Origin: RPQJ01 sp963846885
GTDB taxonomy: Bacteria > Pseudomonadota > Gammaproteobacteria > Steroidobacterales > Steroidobacteraceae
Assembly (NCBI GenBank): GCA_963846885.1
Contig: CAWJXS010000024.1
Coordinates: 1 to 64,000 of the forward strand
Length of the DNA stretch: 64,000 bases
Direction of reading: 5' to 3'
In this document: in pieces, positions 49,209 through 61,062 of the stretch
How positions within the stretch are numbered: the first letter of the stretch is position 1
How the letters are laid out: every line of letters starts with the position of its first letter
Translations under genes and position numbers: made by a program
Notes under the pieces: generated by a model
What the model saw: only the letters and a program-made list of their open reading frames with translations
The model's database searches: none
What the model was told of the DNA's origin: nothing

Positions 49209-49886
49209 TCAGCGCATTGCCGATTGACTGCGCGGCCTGCCCTTGATCAGGAATTGCAGGGCGAGGAAGTCGCGAAACAGCCCGAGGGTGACAGCATTCA
49301 AGAAAGCAGCACGGCGCATATGAATCGGTCTCACGTCCAAGACGTCAAAGGATTCTTTGACGAGTTCGACCGCGCTGTCACGCGTAAAGAAGCGCAAGTG
49401 CGTTCGGTCCAGGATCCCGCTATCCGTATACTCCCAGCGCCCCCGAGCCACGAGGTTCCAGAGAACTGGACCGTACCTGACGTTTGGGATGCTTGCGATC
49501 AGAACACCCTCTGGCGCCACCAGGCTCTTGATTTTCGTGATGGCGGACCACGGGTCCTTGAAGTGCTCGAGGACATCCATCGCCAGGACCACCTTGAAGC
49601 GACCCAACTGGCGCAGGTCATCATCGCTCATAGACTCGAAGTCGCAGGTGCGCACGTCGATACCCGCTCGTCGACCCTCCGCAGCCGCGACTTCGCTGAT
49701 CTCAAGCCCAAGATAACGGACTTCCGGCCAGCAGCCACGCATCCAGGTCATCGTCTGCGCGGCCCCGCACCCAATCTCAATGACCGAATCAAAGGCGGCG
49801 GGCAGCATCGGCTCAATCTCACGGCGACAATTGTGAAAGTAGCCTTCCATCAAATTGGGCCCAGCTTTCAATCCTGCGACAGCCAT
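49209..49886 (-). CDS. Class I SAM-dependent methyltransferase
   Basis: 225 residues. FDSVIEIGCGAAQTMTWMRG is the SAM motif, then YLGLEISEVAAAEGRRAGID, VVLAMDVLEHFKDPWSAITK and GVLIASIPNVRYGPVLWNLV. This resembles methyltransferases that act on glycan or lipid substrates in capsule loci. ATG 49886 overlaps the SLBB gene stop. Intact. Confidence 0.87.
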   Translation of the reverse strand: MAVAGLKAGPNLMEGYFHNCRREIEPMLPAAFDSVIEIGCGAAQTMTWMRGCWPEVRYLGLEISEVAAAEGRRAGIDVRTCDFESMSDDDLRQLGRFKVVLAMDVLEHFKDPWSAITKIKSLVAPEGVLIASIPNVRYGPVLWNLVARGRWEYTDSGILDRTHLRFFTRDSAVELVKESFDVLDVRPIHMRRAAFLNAVTLGLFRDFLALQFLIKGRPRSQSAMR

Positions 49887-52717
49887 CAGAACGAATTCAC
49901 AGCCGCCACCGAGATGGCGATGTTGTAGAGGATCGTCGTCACCGCCGTCCACAATGGCAGCGGCCTCATGCGTTCGGCATCGATGGGCACGACGATCGTG
50001 TCGCCCGGCCGCATCTGGCTTTCCGACCCGAACCAGCGGCTGCCCCCGCCGGCATCGACGCTGCCGTTGGCCCGCACGACGTAGATGCGCTTGTCGTCCG
50101 CCCGCCGGGTGAGGCCACCGCTCATCGCCAGATAGTCGTCGCGCGTCAGCGACGGAATGAAGAGATGGGACGTGGAGTTCTGCACTTCGCCCATGACCGT
50201 GACTTCCTGCGGCATCTTGGGGATGCGCAACCGGTCGCCGTCCCGCAGAACGATATCGCCGACGGCATTGGATCTGCGCGGCAAGCGCCTTGTCCAGGTC
50301 GATGACCAGTCGCCCCACGGGCTCGGCTGCCTGCAGGTCCGCAAGCAGGGATTGCCCGATGCTGAGCGTCTCGGAGGCCTGCGAAGCCATGGCGCCGCCC
50401 GCCTGCGCCGCCTGCAGCGCCAGCGAACTGAGATCCTGTCGCATGCGGTCAGTCAGCACCCGCAGCTGCTGGCGCTCGCGCTCCTTCAGGTATTCGCGCG
50501 TGAACAAGCTGCCCTGCGGATAGGCCATCGCGGTCAGGCCACCTGCCCGCTCGATGAGCGAGCGCATCGTTTCGCCCCGCTGGATCGGGATATTCCCCGG
50601 GGAACTTCACCTCGCCCTCGATCCTGACGACCTCCTGCTCGGTCCATTCCGACGACGCGCTTGATCACGAGCAGATCGAATGGAGCCAGCAGAATGTCGG
50701 CGGCGGCGTCGCCGGCCAGGGCGCGAGCCAGGTCGACCTTGATCACGTCGGTGCGGCGCGTCTGCCCGTCACGTACTTCGTAGCGCGCGAGTTCCGCCTC
50801 GCGCTCGAAAGCCTGTTCGTCGAGCCCGCCGCCGGCGCGGATCAGGTCGCTGACGGTCATTCCCGGTTCCAGCGGAAACTCGCCCTCGGCACGCACGCTA
50901 CCCGCAACGCGGACGACCTGCGAAGGCTGCTCGCTGTTCGATTGGAGCTTGAGTTCCTGCAGCACGGGATCCAGGTACTGGGAACGACCGGACTCAGAAT
51001 CGAACACGAAGATCTGATCGCGCGGCTCGAGCAGCGGATTCGCGTCGGTCGCGCGATTGCGCCAGGCCTCTTCGAGATTGGCAGAAGTGACTGAAATGCG
51101 CTGGGTACCCGGCTGTTCACGCCGGATCATGACGTAGCGCGCGTCTGCATTCGGCTTGAGGTCGTCGACCGAAGGCAAGCACGTCCGTAAGGCGCATGCC
51201 CCGACGGAACTCGAACGAACTGGGGCGCTGCACATGCCCTCGCAGGTGCACCGAATTCGCCATCGTGGCCCGCACCGCAGGAATCCGCATCAAATCGCCA
51301 CTGCGCAATCCCGTGCCGCGTGCCGAGGCCGACGACAGGTTGACATTGAGGACGACGCGCTCGCGGTTCTCGTCGATGCGCTCGATCGTGGCAAGCTTCG
51401 GATCGGCGTCCGGCAACAGACCGCCCCCGAGGTAGAGCAGATCGGACGCCTTGCTTTCGCCGCGCAATTCGTAGATCGCCGGGCGCCGGATCGCGCCCGC
51501 CACACCGGCCGTGTCGCCCACGGGCGGGATGAAGATCACGTCGCCAGGCAGCAGCCGCACGTCGTTGGATGTATCGCCGTTCAGCAGCAGGTCGTACAGG
51601 TCGAGCCTGCGTGACCAGGGTGCCGCCCCGCTTCAGCTGGATATTGCGCAGCGAACCGATCTTCTTGACGCCGCCGCTCGCGAACAGCGCATTGGTGATC
51701 GTCGCCAGTCCACTGACGGTGTAGGAACCGGGTCGCTCGGCTTCTCCCAGCACGAAAATGCGAATGGAGCGCAGGTCGCTCATCGACACGACGGCCTGCG
51801 TTCCGATCATCTGCTCGCTGACGCGCGCTTCGATGCGTGCCTTTGCGGCATCGAACTTGAGGCCGGCGACGGCGATGGGACCGAGTTCCGGGAACATGAT
51901 GCGCCCGTCGCGATTGACCACCAGCGACTGGCGACTCTTGGTATTGCCGATCAACTGCACTTCGAAGCGGTCGCCCGGGCCGACGACGTATTCGGATGGC
52001 AGCGGGATATCGCTGACCGGAGCAAACGTAGAAGGAACGCCGGCAAACAGGTCGTAGCCGAACGGCTTGAGCGCATCGACATCCATCTTCTCGAGCGGCA
52101 GCAGCTGCAGCTTCGTCTCGAAGGCAGCAAGCGCCGGGTCCAGGTTCAGGCGTTCGCTCGCCTGGCTTTCGGTGAGACCCTGCCAAGGGGATGGGCGCCA
52201 CGCCGGGCAACCGCAACACTCCGCTCAAGTCGAGCTTGTAGGGATTGCCGCGCAGCACGCGATCCAGGACGGCCTGGAGTCGCTTGGTATCTTCCGCGCT
52301 GCGTTGCATTCCAGCTGCGGCGCCATCGTCGACGGGCGTCTACAGGACGCAACTTGGCCTCGATCAGTACCGTGTCGCTCGCGCGGATCCGCGGTTCGCG
52401 CGGCAGCGTCGTCGTTGACCCGGGCCACGCGCCGTCGACCTCACGCTCGTCCAGTTGCGTCAGTGCCGTCGTCGGACGTGGATCTCGGCTTCACCGTCTC
52501 GGGAGAAGCGAGGTCGCGATCTCTGCGACGCCGAACCCGCCTGGCCGGAACCACCCATCTGCTCCATGATGGCCTGCTGCTGCTCGGGCGTCAGGTTGCG
52601 AAAGGCTTCCATCTGCGCGGCCGTCGGGGTCTGGCCCAGGGTCACGCCACCCGCAAGTGCCAAAATCGCCGCCAACGCCCCCCTGCCCAGCAGGCGCGTC
52701 CAGTTCAATCTAGCCAT
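49886..52717 (-). CDS. Large multi-SLBB polysaccharide export protein, frameshifted
   Basis: Capsule/O-antigen export protein of about 930 residues. ATG 52717 opens MARLNWTRLLGRGALAAILA, a signal peptide ending near LAGGVTLGQ, with no lipobox Cys visible. The Poly_export domain reads PSEYVVGPGDRFEVQLIGNT, VNRDGRIMFPELGPIAVAGL. At least four SLBB segments follow (IRIFVLGEAERPGSYTVSGL, VHLRGHVQRPSSFEFRRGMR, VRVAGSVRAEGEFPLEPGMT, VTVMGEVQNSTSHLFIPSL). The C-terminus carries a membrane helix LWTAVTTILYNIAISVAAV. Frame changes lie near 52480, 52330, 51605, 51175, 50595-50660 and 50270. Confidence 0.85.
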
Positions 52718-52786
52718 TCGATCATGCCCCGTCGCATGGAATGCGGGTGTCAATCCGGAATGTTAACCCAAGCGTCTCAGTGCGGC

Positions 52787-54357
52787 TCATCGCAGTGCGT
52801 AATGCCAGCTCACGTAGGCGCGCGGCAGCACGGCCTCGTCGTCGCGCCATTTGCGATCCTGGCTATCGACGCCGACTCCTCCCTCGACCCAGCCTGCACG
52901 CAAGCCGTAGCGGTAACTCACGTCGAGGCTGATCCAGTCCTCGGCGCCCGCTGCAACCGAATGCAATGTGTCCGGCTCGGTCAACGCCTCGTTGACCTTC
53001 GTATAGCGCGCGACGACGGTCAGTGTGTTTGCCACGCTATCCAGGCGAATGAACCGGGCCGAATACATGGTGCCGTCGCCATCCATCGAATGGCCGATCA
53101 CCTGGTCGTAGTAGCGATAGCCGTCCGTGAAAATGCCGTTGTTGTACGCGCAGTCCCAGAGCTTCTGGCCGTTCTCGGTGCCGCCGCAGCGCGTGTTGGC
53201 GTACTCGACTCCAGCCCGCCAGGAACTGCCGTCATCTGCCCGATCGCCCCAGGTCTCGATGCCCGCCACATCCATGCTGCGGTAAGGCCGCGGGATCTTG
53301 TTGTCGATCGATTCGCCCGTGTGCTGGTTGTACAGCGCGTAGTTCCAGTCACCGATGGGCGAGGCCCAGCGAACGTCCCAACTCGCCAGCTGGTTGCCCG
53401 GCTCGTCCTCCGGCATCGACGTTCTCGCCGGCGTTGTCGTTGCCGGTAAACATGTTCCAGAAGTCGTCCGAGCGTGCACGAGCGGCCTTCTCCGCACAGT
53501 TGTGCCGTGCGCTCCAGGCTGATCTCCAGGCCATCGAGCGGCCGCGCCGAGACTCGCATGCCCCAGAACATGGGATGTGCGTAGTCGTCACGCGAGCCTT
53601 CCATCCGGCCGAAGAACGTCGAGAGTCGCCACGGCCCGATCCAGCTCAGCCACTTCGACTCGAAGGGGTTCGACACGGCTCGGTCGAGTGAAAAGGTGGG
53701 CACCGGGCGGGCATTGTTCGACAGGATCAGGCTGCCCTCCCAGCCCGAGCCCCACCAGCGCTCCTGCTGCCCCAGCGTGAAGATCCAGTTGCCGAATTTG
53801 CCTGCGACGTACGAGCCGTCCATGCGCGCGGGTCGATCGTCGTCCGGATCGACCGCACCCGTCACCTCGATGCGGCCACCAAATCGCTCGCCGACGAAGC
53901 TGGCGGCGTAGAGGCTGAGCTCGCCTTCTTCGCGCGGCGTGTCGGCGAAGGTGCGCAGCTGCGTGGGCGGGCAGCGGCGCCGACTTCAAGACCAAGCGTC
54001 GCATTACCTTCGCGTGCAAGCGAGCGTAAACGTGCCATCGCGGCAGACTGCGCAGCGGAGAGGCCCTCACCCCTGCCCTCTCCCGCTGAGGCGGGAGAGG
54101 AGTCGAGCGGAGCCGGAGCAGGCGGGATCTTGGCGAGTGCGTTCGCGAGGTCAGAGGCGGCGATCGGCCACGCCGACATTGGCAGGTCGATCACGCCGGA
54201 ATCGACCAGCAACTGCACGTCGTGCCGAACCTGCACGTTGCCCGGCGCGATCCACGGCTCGCCCGCGATCGCTGCCGACTCAGATCGTAAAAAAGCCAAG
54301 CAAAGCGACGAGCGGCCAGGCTGCAGGGCGGCCGATCCATGGCGGGTTAAGGTGCAT
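52787..54357 (-). CDS. wzi: Capsule assembly Wzi family outer-membrane protein, frameshifted, with REP-encoded insertion
   Basis: Beta-barrel lectin that anchors capsule at the cell surface. ATG 54357 begins MHLNPPWIGRPAA and, across shifts near 54300, a signal-like WPLVALLGFF. Then VRHDVQLLVDSGVIDLPMSA, FGNWIFTLGQQERWWGSGWE, SLILSNNARPVPTFSLDRAV, NPFESKWLSWIGPWRLSTFF and WGMRVSARPLDGLEISLERT, which match Wzi. The end reads RAYVSWHYALR. A REP-like element at 54063-54100 adds about 13 residues (SPASAGEGRGEGL) after LDS. Further shifts near 53950, 53490 and 53420. Confidence 0.87.
54063..54100. repeat. REP-like palindrome inside the wzi gene
   Basis: GCCCTCACCCCTGCCCTCTC followed by CCGCTGAGGCGGGAGAGG. 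Open in the wzi frame. Confidence 0.88.
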
Positions 54358-54378
54358 CACGCCAGTTTACTGGGCCGG

Positions 54379-56025
54379 TCAGTCCGCACGCCAGTTTTGC
54401 ACCTGCGCCAGCAGGCTTTGCACGTGAGCCGGGCCCTCCGGCCAGTGCCCCGTGCGGACCGGCTCGCTCATGGAAGTGGCGAGTTTCTTGCCCAGCTCGA
54501 CCCCCCACTGGTCGAAGGGGTTGACGTCCCAGATCACGGATTGCACGAACACCTTGTGCTCGTACCACGCGATGAGCTTGCCGACCGCCCGGGGCCCGAG
54601 CCGCGGGACCAGGATCAGGCTGCTCGGGCGATTGCCCGCATGCACCTTGTGGGGCACCAGACGCCCGATCTCCTGTGCCGCCGTCCCCTTGGCCTGCAGG
54701 TCGGTCCGCACCTGGTCTGGCGTCTGCCCGAAGGCGAACGCTTCAGCCTGCGCGATGCAGTTGGCCAGCGCCAGGTCCTGGTTCTTGAGGAACCGACTCG
54801 AGCCATTCACGGGCGCGATGAAATCGATTGCAACCTGGGCGGTGCCCTGATGCAGCAACTGGAAGAACGAGTGCTGCGCGTTGTTGCCCGGCTCGCCCCA
54901 GACCACGTTGCCGGTCCTGTAATCGACCGGCACGCCGGCGCGCGTGACGCTCTTGCCGTTCGACTCCATCTCGAGCTGCTGCAGGTACGCCGGGAACCGG
55001 TGCAGGCGCCGGTCGTACGGCAGCACCGCAAGCGAATCGAGCCCGAGGAAGTTGTTGTTCCAGACGCCGAGCAGGCCCATCAGCACGGGCAGGTTGCGCG
55101 CGAGCGGCTCCGTCCGGAAGTGCTCGTCCATCTCGTGCCCACCTGCGAGCACGAGTTCGAACTGGTCCATGCCCAGCGAGAGCGCGATCGACAGCCCGAC
55201 CGTCGACCACAGCGAGTAGCGGCCGCCGACCCAGTCCCACATCGTGAAGCGCGATTCCGGCGCGATGCCGAAAGCATCCATCGCCGCGTGATTGGTCGAC
55301 ACCGCAACGAAGTGATGCGCGATGCCCTTCTCGCCCAGCTCGCCGATCAGCCATTCGCGCGCGGCGTTCGCGTTGGTGAGCGTCTCCTGCGTCGTGAACG
55401 TCTTGGAGCAGATGACGAAGAGCGTGGTCGCAGGATTGATCTGCTCGAGCGTATCCGCGAGCTCGACGCCATCGACGTTCGAGACGCAGTGCAGGCGGAT
55501 GCCGCGGTTGCGAAACCGCGCGAGCGCCTCGGTCGCCATGACGATGCCGAGATCCGACCCGCCGATGCCGATGTTGACCACATCGGTGAAACGGGCGCCG
55601 GTGAAGCCCAGGATGCGCCCCTGGTGCACGCCGGTGACGAATTCGCGCATCTTGTCGAGTTGGGCGCGCACCTCCGGCATCACGTCGCGACCGTCTGCGT
55701 GCATCGGTCGATCCGAGCGATTGCGCAGCGCCATGTGCATGGCGGCGCGGCCTTCGGTGTTGTTGACCGGCTCTCCCGCAAAGAGCGCCGCGATGCGCGC
55801 CGGCAAATCGCAAGCCTCAGCGAGCGCTGTCAGCAGGCTCAGCGTTTCAGGCGTGACGCGCTGGCGCGAGAAGTCGTAGAGCAGGTCGAGCGCCTGCAGG
55901 CTGGTGGCGCCGAAGCGGCCCGGGCCGCCGGTCGCGAACAGGTCACGGAGGTGCCGGCGCGACAGCTCGGCGGCGTGCGCTTCGAGGGCCTGCCATTGCG
56001 GCAGGCGGGTGCGGGATGTGGTCAT
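54379..56025 (-). CDS. pgi: Glucose-6-phosphate isomerase
   Basis: 548 residues, interconverting glucose-6- and fructose-6-phosphate and so feeding both the glucose- and mannose-derived sugar nucleotides made here. PGI signatures are FTDVVNIGIGGSDLGIVMAT, VICSKTFTTQETLTNANAAR, FTMWDWVGGRYSLWSTVGLS and ALIAWYEHKVFVQSV-like GKLIAWYEHKVFVQSVIWDV. Catalytic Glu and His regions (VVWGEPGNNAQHSFFQLLHQ) are present. Intact. Confidence 0.97.
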   Translation of the reverse strand: MTTSRTRLPQWQALEAHAAELSRRHLRDLFATGGPGRFGATSLQALDLLYDFSRQRVTPETLSLLTALAEACDLPARIAALFAGEPVNNTEGRAAMHMALRNRSDRPMHADGRDVMPEVRAQLDKMREFVTGVHQGRILGFTGARFTDVVNIGIGGSDLGIVMATEALARFRNRGIRLHCVSNVDGVELADTLEQINPATTLFVICSKTFTTQETLTNANAAREWLIGELGEKGIAHHFVAVSTNHAAMDAFGIAPESRFTMWDWVGGRYSLWSTVGLSIALSLGMDQFELVLAGGHEMDEHFRTEPLARNLPVLMGLLGVWNNNFLGLDSLAVLPYDRRLHRFPAYLQQLEMESNGKSVTRAGVPVDYRTGNVVWGEPGNNAQHSFFQLLHQGTAQVAIDFIAPVNGSSRFLKNQDLALANCIAQAEAFAFGQTPDQVRTDLQAKGTAAQEIGRLVPHKVHAGNRPSSLILVPRLGPRAVGKLIAWYEHKVFVQSVIWDVNPFDQWGVELGKKLATSMSEPVRTGHWPEGPAHVQSLLAQVQNWRAD

Positions 56026-56434
56026 GCCCGCAGTTTAAAGCACCGGCGTCGCCCCCTGCTCGTGCACGTCCGGTTGCAGGCGATCGCTCCAGGGACCTGC
56101 CCGGAGCATGAGCACAGAGAGCGCCGAGGCGACGGCTCGGTTGCAGGCGATCGATCCGGGACCTGCCAACCGAGCGTTGTGAAAGGCAGACACGCGCTCG
56201 CGATCCGTAGTCCATCTGCGACCAGAAAACGTAAGCGCGCGATTCGACACGATGCGTCGGTCGCGCGCTCGAGCCGACCGCGCCAGCATGTCGGGCCGAC
56301 TGTCGACCCGGTCGGACGCGTAGGCAGCGGATTGGACGCCGGTCATCCAGCTTGCGGCGACCTTCGCGCGGGAAGGTGAACGCCGAGACCCTCACCCGCC
56401 TGCGGCGACCTCTCCCGCAGGCGGGAGAGGTGAT
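56026..56434. other. 409-base gap with direct repeats; possible degraded coding remnant
   Basis: No intact gene. Near-identical 30-base direct repeats lie at 56071-56101 and 56138-56167 (both start CGGTTGCAGGCGATCG and end GGGACCTGCC), 67 bases apart. Minus-strand frames contain suggestive fragments (LARSARARDRRIVSNRA, RAYVFWSQMDYGSRARV) in different registers, so a broken envelope-protein gene is possible. A REP-like palindrome ends the gap at 56387-56431. Confidence 0.5.
56387..56431. repeat. REP-like palindrome after the uronate epimerase gene
   Basis: ACCCTCACCCGCCTGCGGCG then CCTCTCCCGCAGGCGGGAGA. It lies a few bases past the epimerase stop codon and could act as a 3' stem-loop. Confidence 0.85.
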
Positions 56435-57438
56435 TCAGGCGTAGTACTCGAGGTACCAGTCCACGAAGTTACGAATGCCCACCGACACCGGCGTCGCCGG
56501 CGTGTAACCGACGTCCCGCGTGAGATCGTCGATGTTGGCCCAGGTATCGGGCACGTCGCCGGCCTGCAACGGCAGCAGGTTCATCTCGGCCTTCTTGCCC
56601 AGGCATTCCTCGAGCGTGCGGATGTAGGTCATCAGCTCGACCGGCTGGTTGTTGCCGATGTTGTACAGGCGATACGGAGCTTTGCTGGACGCCGGATCCG
56701 GCGCGTCGCTGTTCCAGTCCGGGTTCCCCGTCGCGGGCCGATCGCACGCGCGCACGACACCCTGCGCGATGTCCTCGACATACGTGAAATCGCGCCGGTG
56801 GTGGCCGTAGTTGAAAACGTCGATCGGCTTGCCCGCGAGGATGTTCTTCGTGAACAGGAACAGCGCCATGTCGGGCCGGCCCCACGGGCCATACACCGTG
56901 AAGAAGCGCAGCCCCGTCACCGGCAGCCCGTAGAGGTGTGCATACGTATGCGCCATCAGCTCGTTGGCTTTCTTGGTCGCGGCGTAGAACGACAGCGGAT
57001 GGTCGACGTTCTGGTGGACTGAAAACGGCATCTTGGTGTTGGCGCCGTAGACCGAACTCGTCGACGCATACACGAGGTGCCCCACCCCGTTGTGGCGGCA
57101 GCCTTCGAGCACGTTGGCGGTGCCGACGACGTTGCTGTCCACGTACGCCAGCGGATTCTCGATCGAATAGCGGACGCCCGCCTGCGCCGCCAGGTGGATC
57201 ACTCGCTCGAACTTCTCGGTCGCAAACAGCTGCTGCATGCCTTCGCGATCCGCGAGATCGAGCTTGACGAAGCGGAAGCCTGGCTTCGTCTTGAGCCTCT
57301 CGAGGCGCGCCAGTTTCAGATTAACGTCGTAGTAGTCGTTCAGGTTGTCGAGACCGACGACCTCGTCGCCACGATCGAGCAGGATCCGCGAAGCGTGCGA
57401 GCCGATGAAGCCAGCAGCGCCGGTGACGAGAATCTTCA

Positions 57439-57439
<1 letters not shown>
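56435..57439 (-). CDS. UDP-glucuronate 4-epimerase
   Basis: Extended SDR epimerase of 334 residues converting UDP-glucuronate to UDP-galacturonate. MKILVTGAAGFIGSHASRIL (NAD site), IHLAAQAGVRYSIENPLAYV (the AGVRYSI uronate-epimerase signature), VYASTSSVYGANTKMPFSVH, SFYAATKKANELMAHTYAHL (YxxxK) and FFTVYGPWGRPDMALFLFTK. ATG 57439 overlaps the dehydrogenase stop (TAATG). A longer continuous frame to 57979 is only the opened upstream region. Uses the UDP-glucuronate made by Ugd. Intact. Confidence 0.93.
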
Positions 57440-58722
<1,283 letters not shown>

Positions 58723-58795
58723 GATTCCAGACACTTTTTGGGGATTTTATAGCCGATAGGATGCCATACGGGCCCGGCGCAAACTGAGACATCAG

Positions 58796-60304
58796 TCAAA
58801 GGCTCGCATAGGCCAGCGCCGCGAGGCCGACCGAGGTCATGACCACGAAGTACGGCAGCGCCATCCAGATCATGCGTCCATAGCCCAGCCGTATCAGCGG
58901 CGCCAGCGTCGACGTCAGCAGGAACAGGAAGGCCGCCTGCCCGTTCGGCGTGGCGACACTCGGAATGTTCGTTCCGGTGTTGATCGCCACGGCCAACCAG
59001 TTGAATTGCTCGCGCGTCACGACACCCTGCAGCAGCGCCGCCTTGATCTCGGTGATGTAAACGCTCGCGACGAACACGTTGTCGCTGATCGACGACAGCA
59101 GGCCCGCGGCCAGGTACAGCATGACGGCCTGGGAATTGCCCTCGAGCGCCAGCACGCGATTGATCATCGGCTCGAACAGGTGCTGGTCGTGGATCTCGGC
59201 GACGATCACGAAGAACACGACCAGCAGCGCCGTGAACGGCAGCGCAGCCTCGAAGGCCTTGCCGATCCGGTGCTCTTCGGTGACGCCCATAAAAGCCGTG
59301 GCCAGGATGATCACCATCAGGCCGATCAGGCCGACCTCGGCCACGTGGAACGCCAGCCCCAGCACCAGCAGGATCGCGACGATGCCCTGGACGATGAGGG
59401 CCTGCTTCTCGCGTGGCGTGGCGCGCGCGGCCAGTTCGTTCGAATAGTCGAGCAGGACGGCGCGGGCCGCATCCGGCAAAGGCGTGCCGTAGCCGAACCA
59501 GCGGAACCGCTCGACCAGCCAGCACGTCGCCAGCCCGGCGAATGCCACAGGGATCGTCACGGGCGCCATCGCGACGAAGAACTGGCCGAAGTTCCAACCA
59601 GCGTGCTCGGCGATCAGCAGGTTCTGCGGTTCACCAACCTGTGTCATCACGCCGCCGATCGCCGTGCCGACAGCCCCGTGCATCATCAGCGCCCGCAGGA
59701 AGCCGCGGAAGTCCTCCAGCGTGTCACGGTGCAGGAGCTGCACGTCCTGGTCCTGCGCCGAGTCGTGGTGCGGCGTCGTGTGTGTCTTGCCCGACGCGAC
59801 GCGATGGTAGACCTCGTAGAACCCCATGCCGACCGTCACCGCAACAGCGACGACAGTCAGCGCGTCGAGGAACGCCGACAACAGCGCCGACACGCCGCAG
59901 AACAGCAGCGCGAGCATCTCGCGCGAGCGCACGCGCAGGATCAGCCGCGTGAACACGAACAGCAGCAGGTCGCGCAGGAAGTAGATGCCCGCGACCATGA
60001 AAATCAGCAGCAGGATCACCGGGAACGCGCCGGTGATCTCCTCGTACACGCTTTCAGGGGTTGTCAGCCCGATGAGGACGGCCTGGATGGCCAACAGCCC
60101 GCCGGGCTGCAGCGGGTAGCAACGCAACGCCATCGCGAGCGTGAAGATGAACTGCCCGAGCAGCACCCAGCCGGTGACCGTCGGACCCAGCAGCAGCATG
60201 ATGACCGGGTTCACGAGCAGGAACCCGAGGATGGTCAACTTGTACCAGCCGGGTGCGTGCCCCAGGAAAGCACGGCCGAAGGCTTGCGCGATGGTGTGGC
60301 TCAC
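58796..60304 (-). CDS. nhaB: Na+/H+ antiporter NhaB
   Basis: Polytopic sodium/proton antiporter, 502 residues, about twelve hydrophobic segments. It reads FGRAFLGHAPGWYKLTILGF, VTGWVLLGQFIFTLAMALRC, GVSALLSAFLDALTVVAVAV, LRALMMHGAVGTAIGGVMTQ, VGEPQNLLIAEHAGWNFGQF and VAINTGTNIPSVATPNGQAA, all standard NhaB segments. Its stop side meets the TviB-like gene across 73 bases; its start overlaps the dnaQ stop (ATGA). Confidence 0.95.
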   Translation of the reverse strand: MSHTIAQAFGRAFLGHAPGWYKLTILGFLLVNPVIMLLLGPTVTGWVLLGQFIFTLAMALRCYPLQPGGLLAIQAVLIGLTTPESVYEEITGAFPVILLLIFMVAGIYFLRDLLLFVFTRLILRVRSREMLALLFCGVSALLSAFLDALTVVAVAVTVGMGFYEVYHRVASGKTHTTPHHDSAQDQDVQLLHRDTLEDFRGFLRALMMHGAVGTAIGGVMTQVGEPQNLLIAEHAGWNFGQFFVAMAPVTIPVAFAGLATCWLVERFRWFGYGTPLPDAARAVLLDYSNELAARATPREKQALIVQGIVAILLVLGLAFHVAEVGLIGLMVIILATAFMGVTEEHRIGKAFEAALPFTALLVVFFVIVAEIHDQHLFEPMINRVLALEGNSQAVMLYLAAGLLSSISDNVFVASVYITEIKAALLQGVVTREQFNWLAVAINTGTNIPSVATPNGQAAFLFLLTSTLAPLIRLGYGRMIWMALPYFVVMTSVGLAALAYASL

Positions 60305-61056
60305 GACGCTGCCGTCTCCACGGTTGCGGAGGCCGCCTCGAACTTGCGCCAGGCGGTCTTGCCGCCGCTCGACTTGTCGAGCAGCTTCAGCATCGTCTCG
60401 TGCGCCTGCAGTTCGTCATCCGTGGCACGCAGCACCACCAGCGTGCCGACTGGACGCACGGCCTTGGTGACCGCCGCCACCACGCCATCGGCAGTCGCAT
60501 TGTCGTCGAGCGTCAGCGCGCTCTGCCCGCCCGTCATCGCCAGGTACACTTCGAGCAGCAGGTCGGCGTCGAGCAACGCGCCGTGCAGGTCGCGGTGCGA
60601 GTTATCGATCGAGTACCGCTTGCACAGCGCGTCCAGGCTGTTGCGCTGGCCGGGATGCATCTGACGCGCCAGCGCCAGCGTGTCGAGCACGCCGCACACG
60701 TCACGCGTCGCGAGCTTTTCTTCGATCACGCCCTGCTTTGCCAGGCGCGCCATCTCTGCGTCGAGGAAGGCAACGTCGAATGGCGCGTTGTGGATGATGA
60801 GCTCGGCGCCGGCCACGAACTCACGCAGTTCGGCGAAGACAGCCTCGAAGCGCGGCTGGCCGCTCAGGAATTCGGTGGTGAGGCCGTGCACCTGCACCGC
60901 GCCCGGGTCGATCTCGCGGTCGGGGCACAGGTAGCGGTGGAACTGCCGCCCCGTGCGCCGGCGATTGACGAGCTCGATCGCCCCGATCTCGATGATGCGG
61001 TGACCCTGCTCGGGCTCGAGGCCCGTGGTTTCGGTGTCGAAGACGATTTGACGCAT
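60301..61056 (-). CDS. dnaQ: DNA polymerase III epsilon subunit
   Basis: Proofreading 3'-5' exonuclease of 251 residues. ExoI MRQIVFDTETTGLEPEQGHR with the DxE pair, ExoII ELIIHNAPFDVAFLDAEMAR, ExoIII LHGALLDADLLLEVYLAMTG. The C-terminal clamp and alpha-binding tail follows a short linker. Usually adjacent to rnhA; here 1.5 kb of inserted DNA separates them. Intact. Confidence 0.96.
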   Translation of the reverse strand: MRQIVFDTETTGLEPEQGHRIIEIGAIELVNRRRTGRQFHRYLCPDREIDPGAVQVHGLTTEFLSGQPRFEAVFAELREFVAGAELIIHNAPFDVAFLDAEMARLAKQGVIEEKLATRDVCGVLDTLALARQMHPGQRNSLDALCKRYSIDNSHRDLHGALLDADLLLEVYLAMTGGQSALTLDDNATADGVVAAVTKAVRPVGTLVVLRATDDELQAHETMLKLLDKSSGGKTAWRKFEAASATVETAAS

Positions 61057-61062
61057 GAGGAA

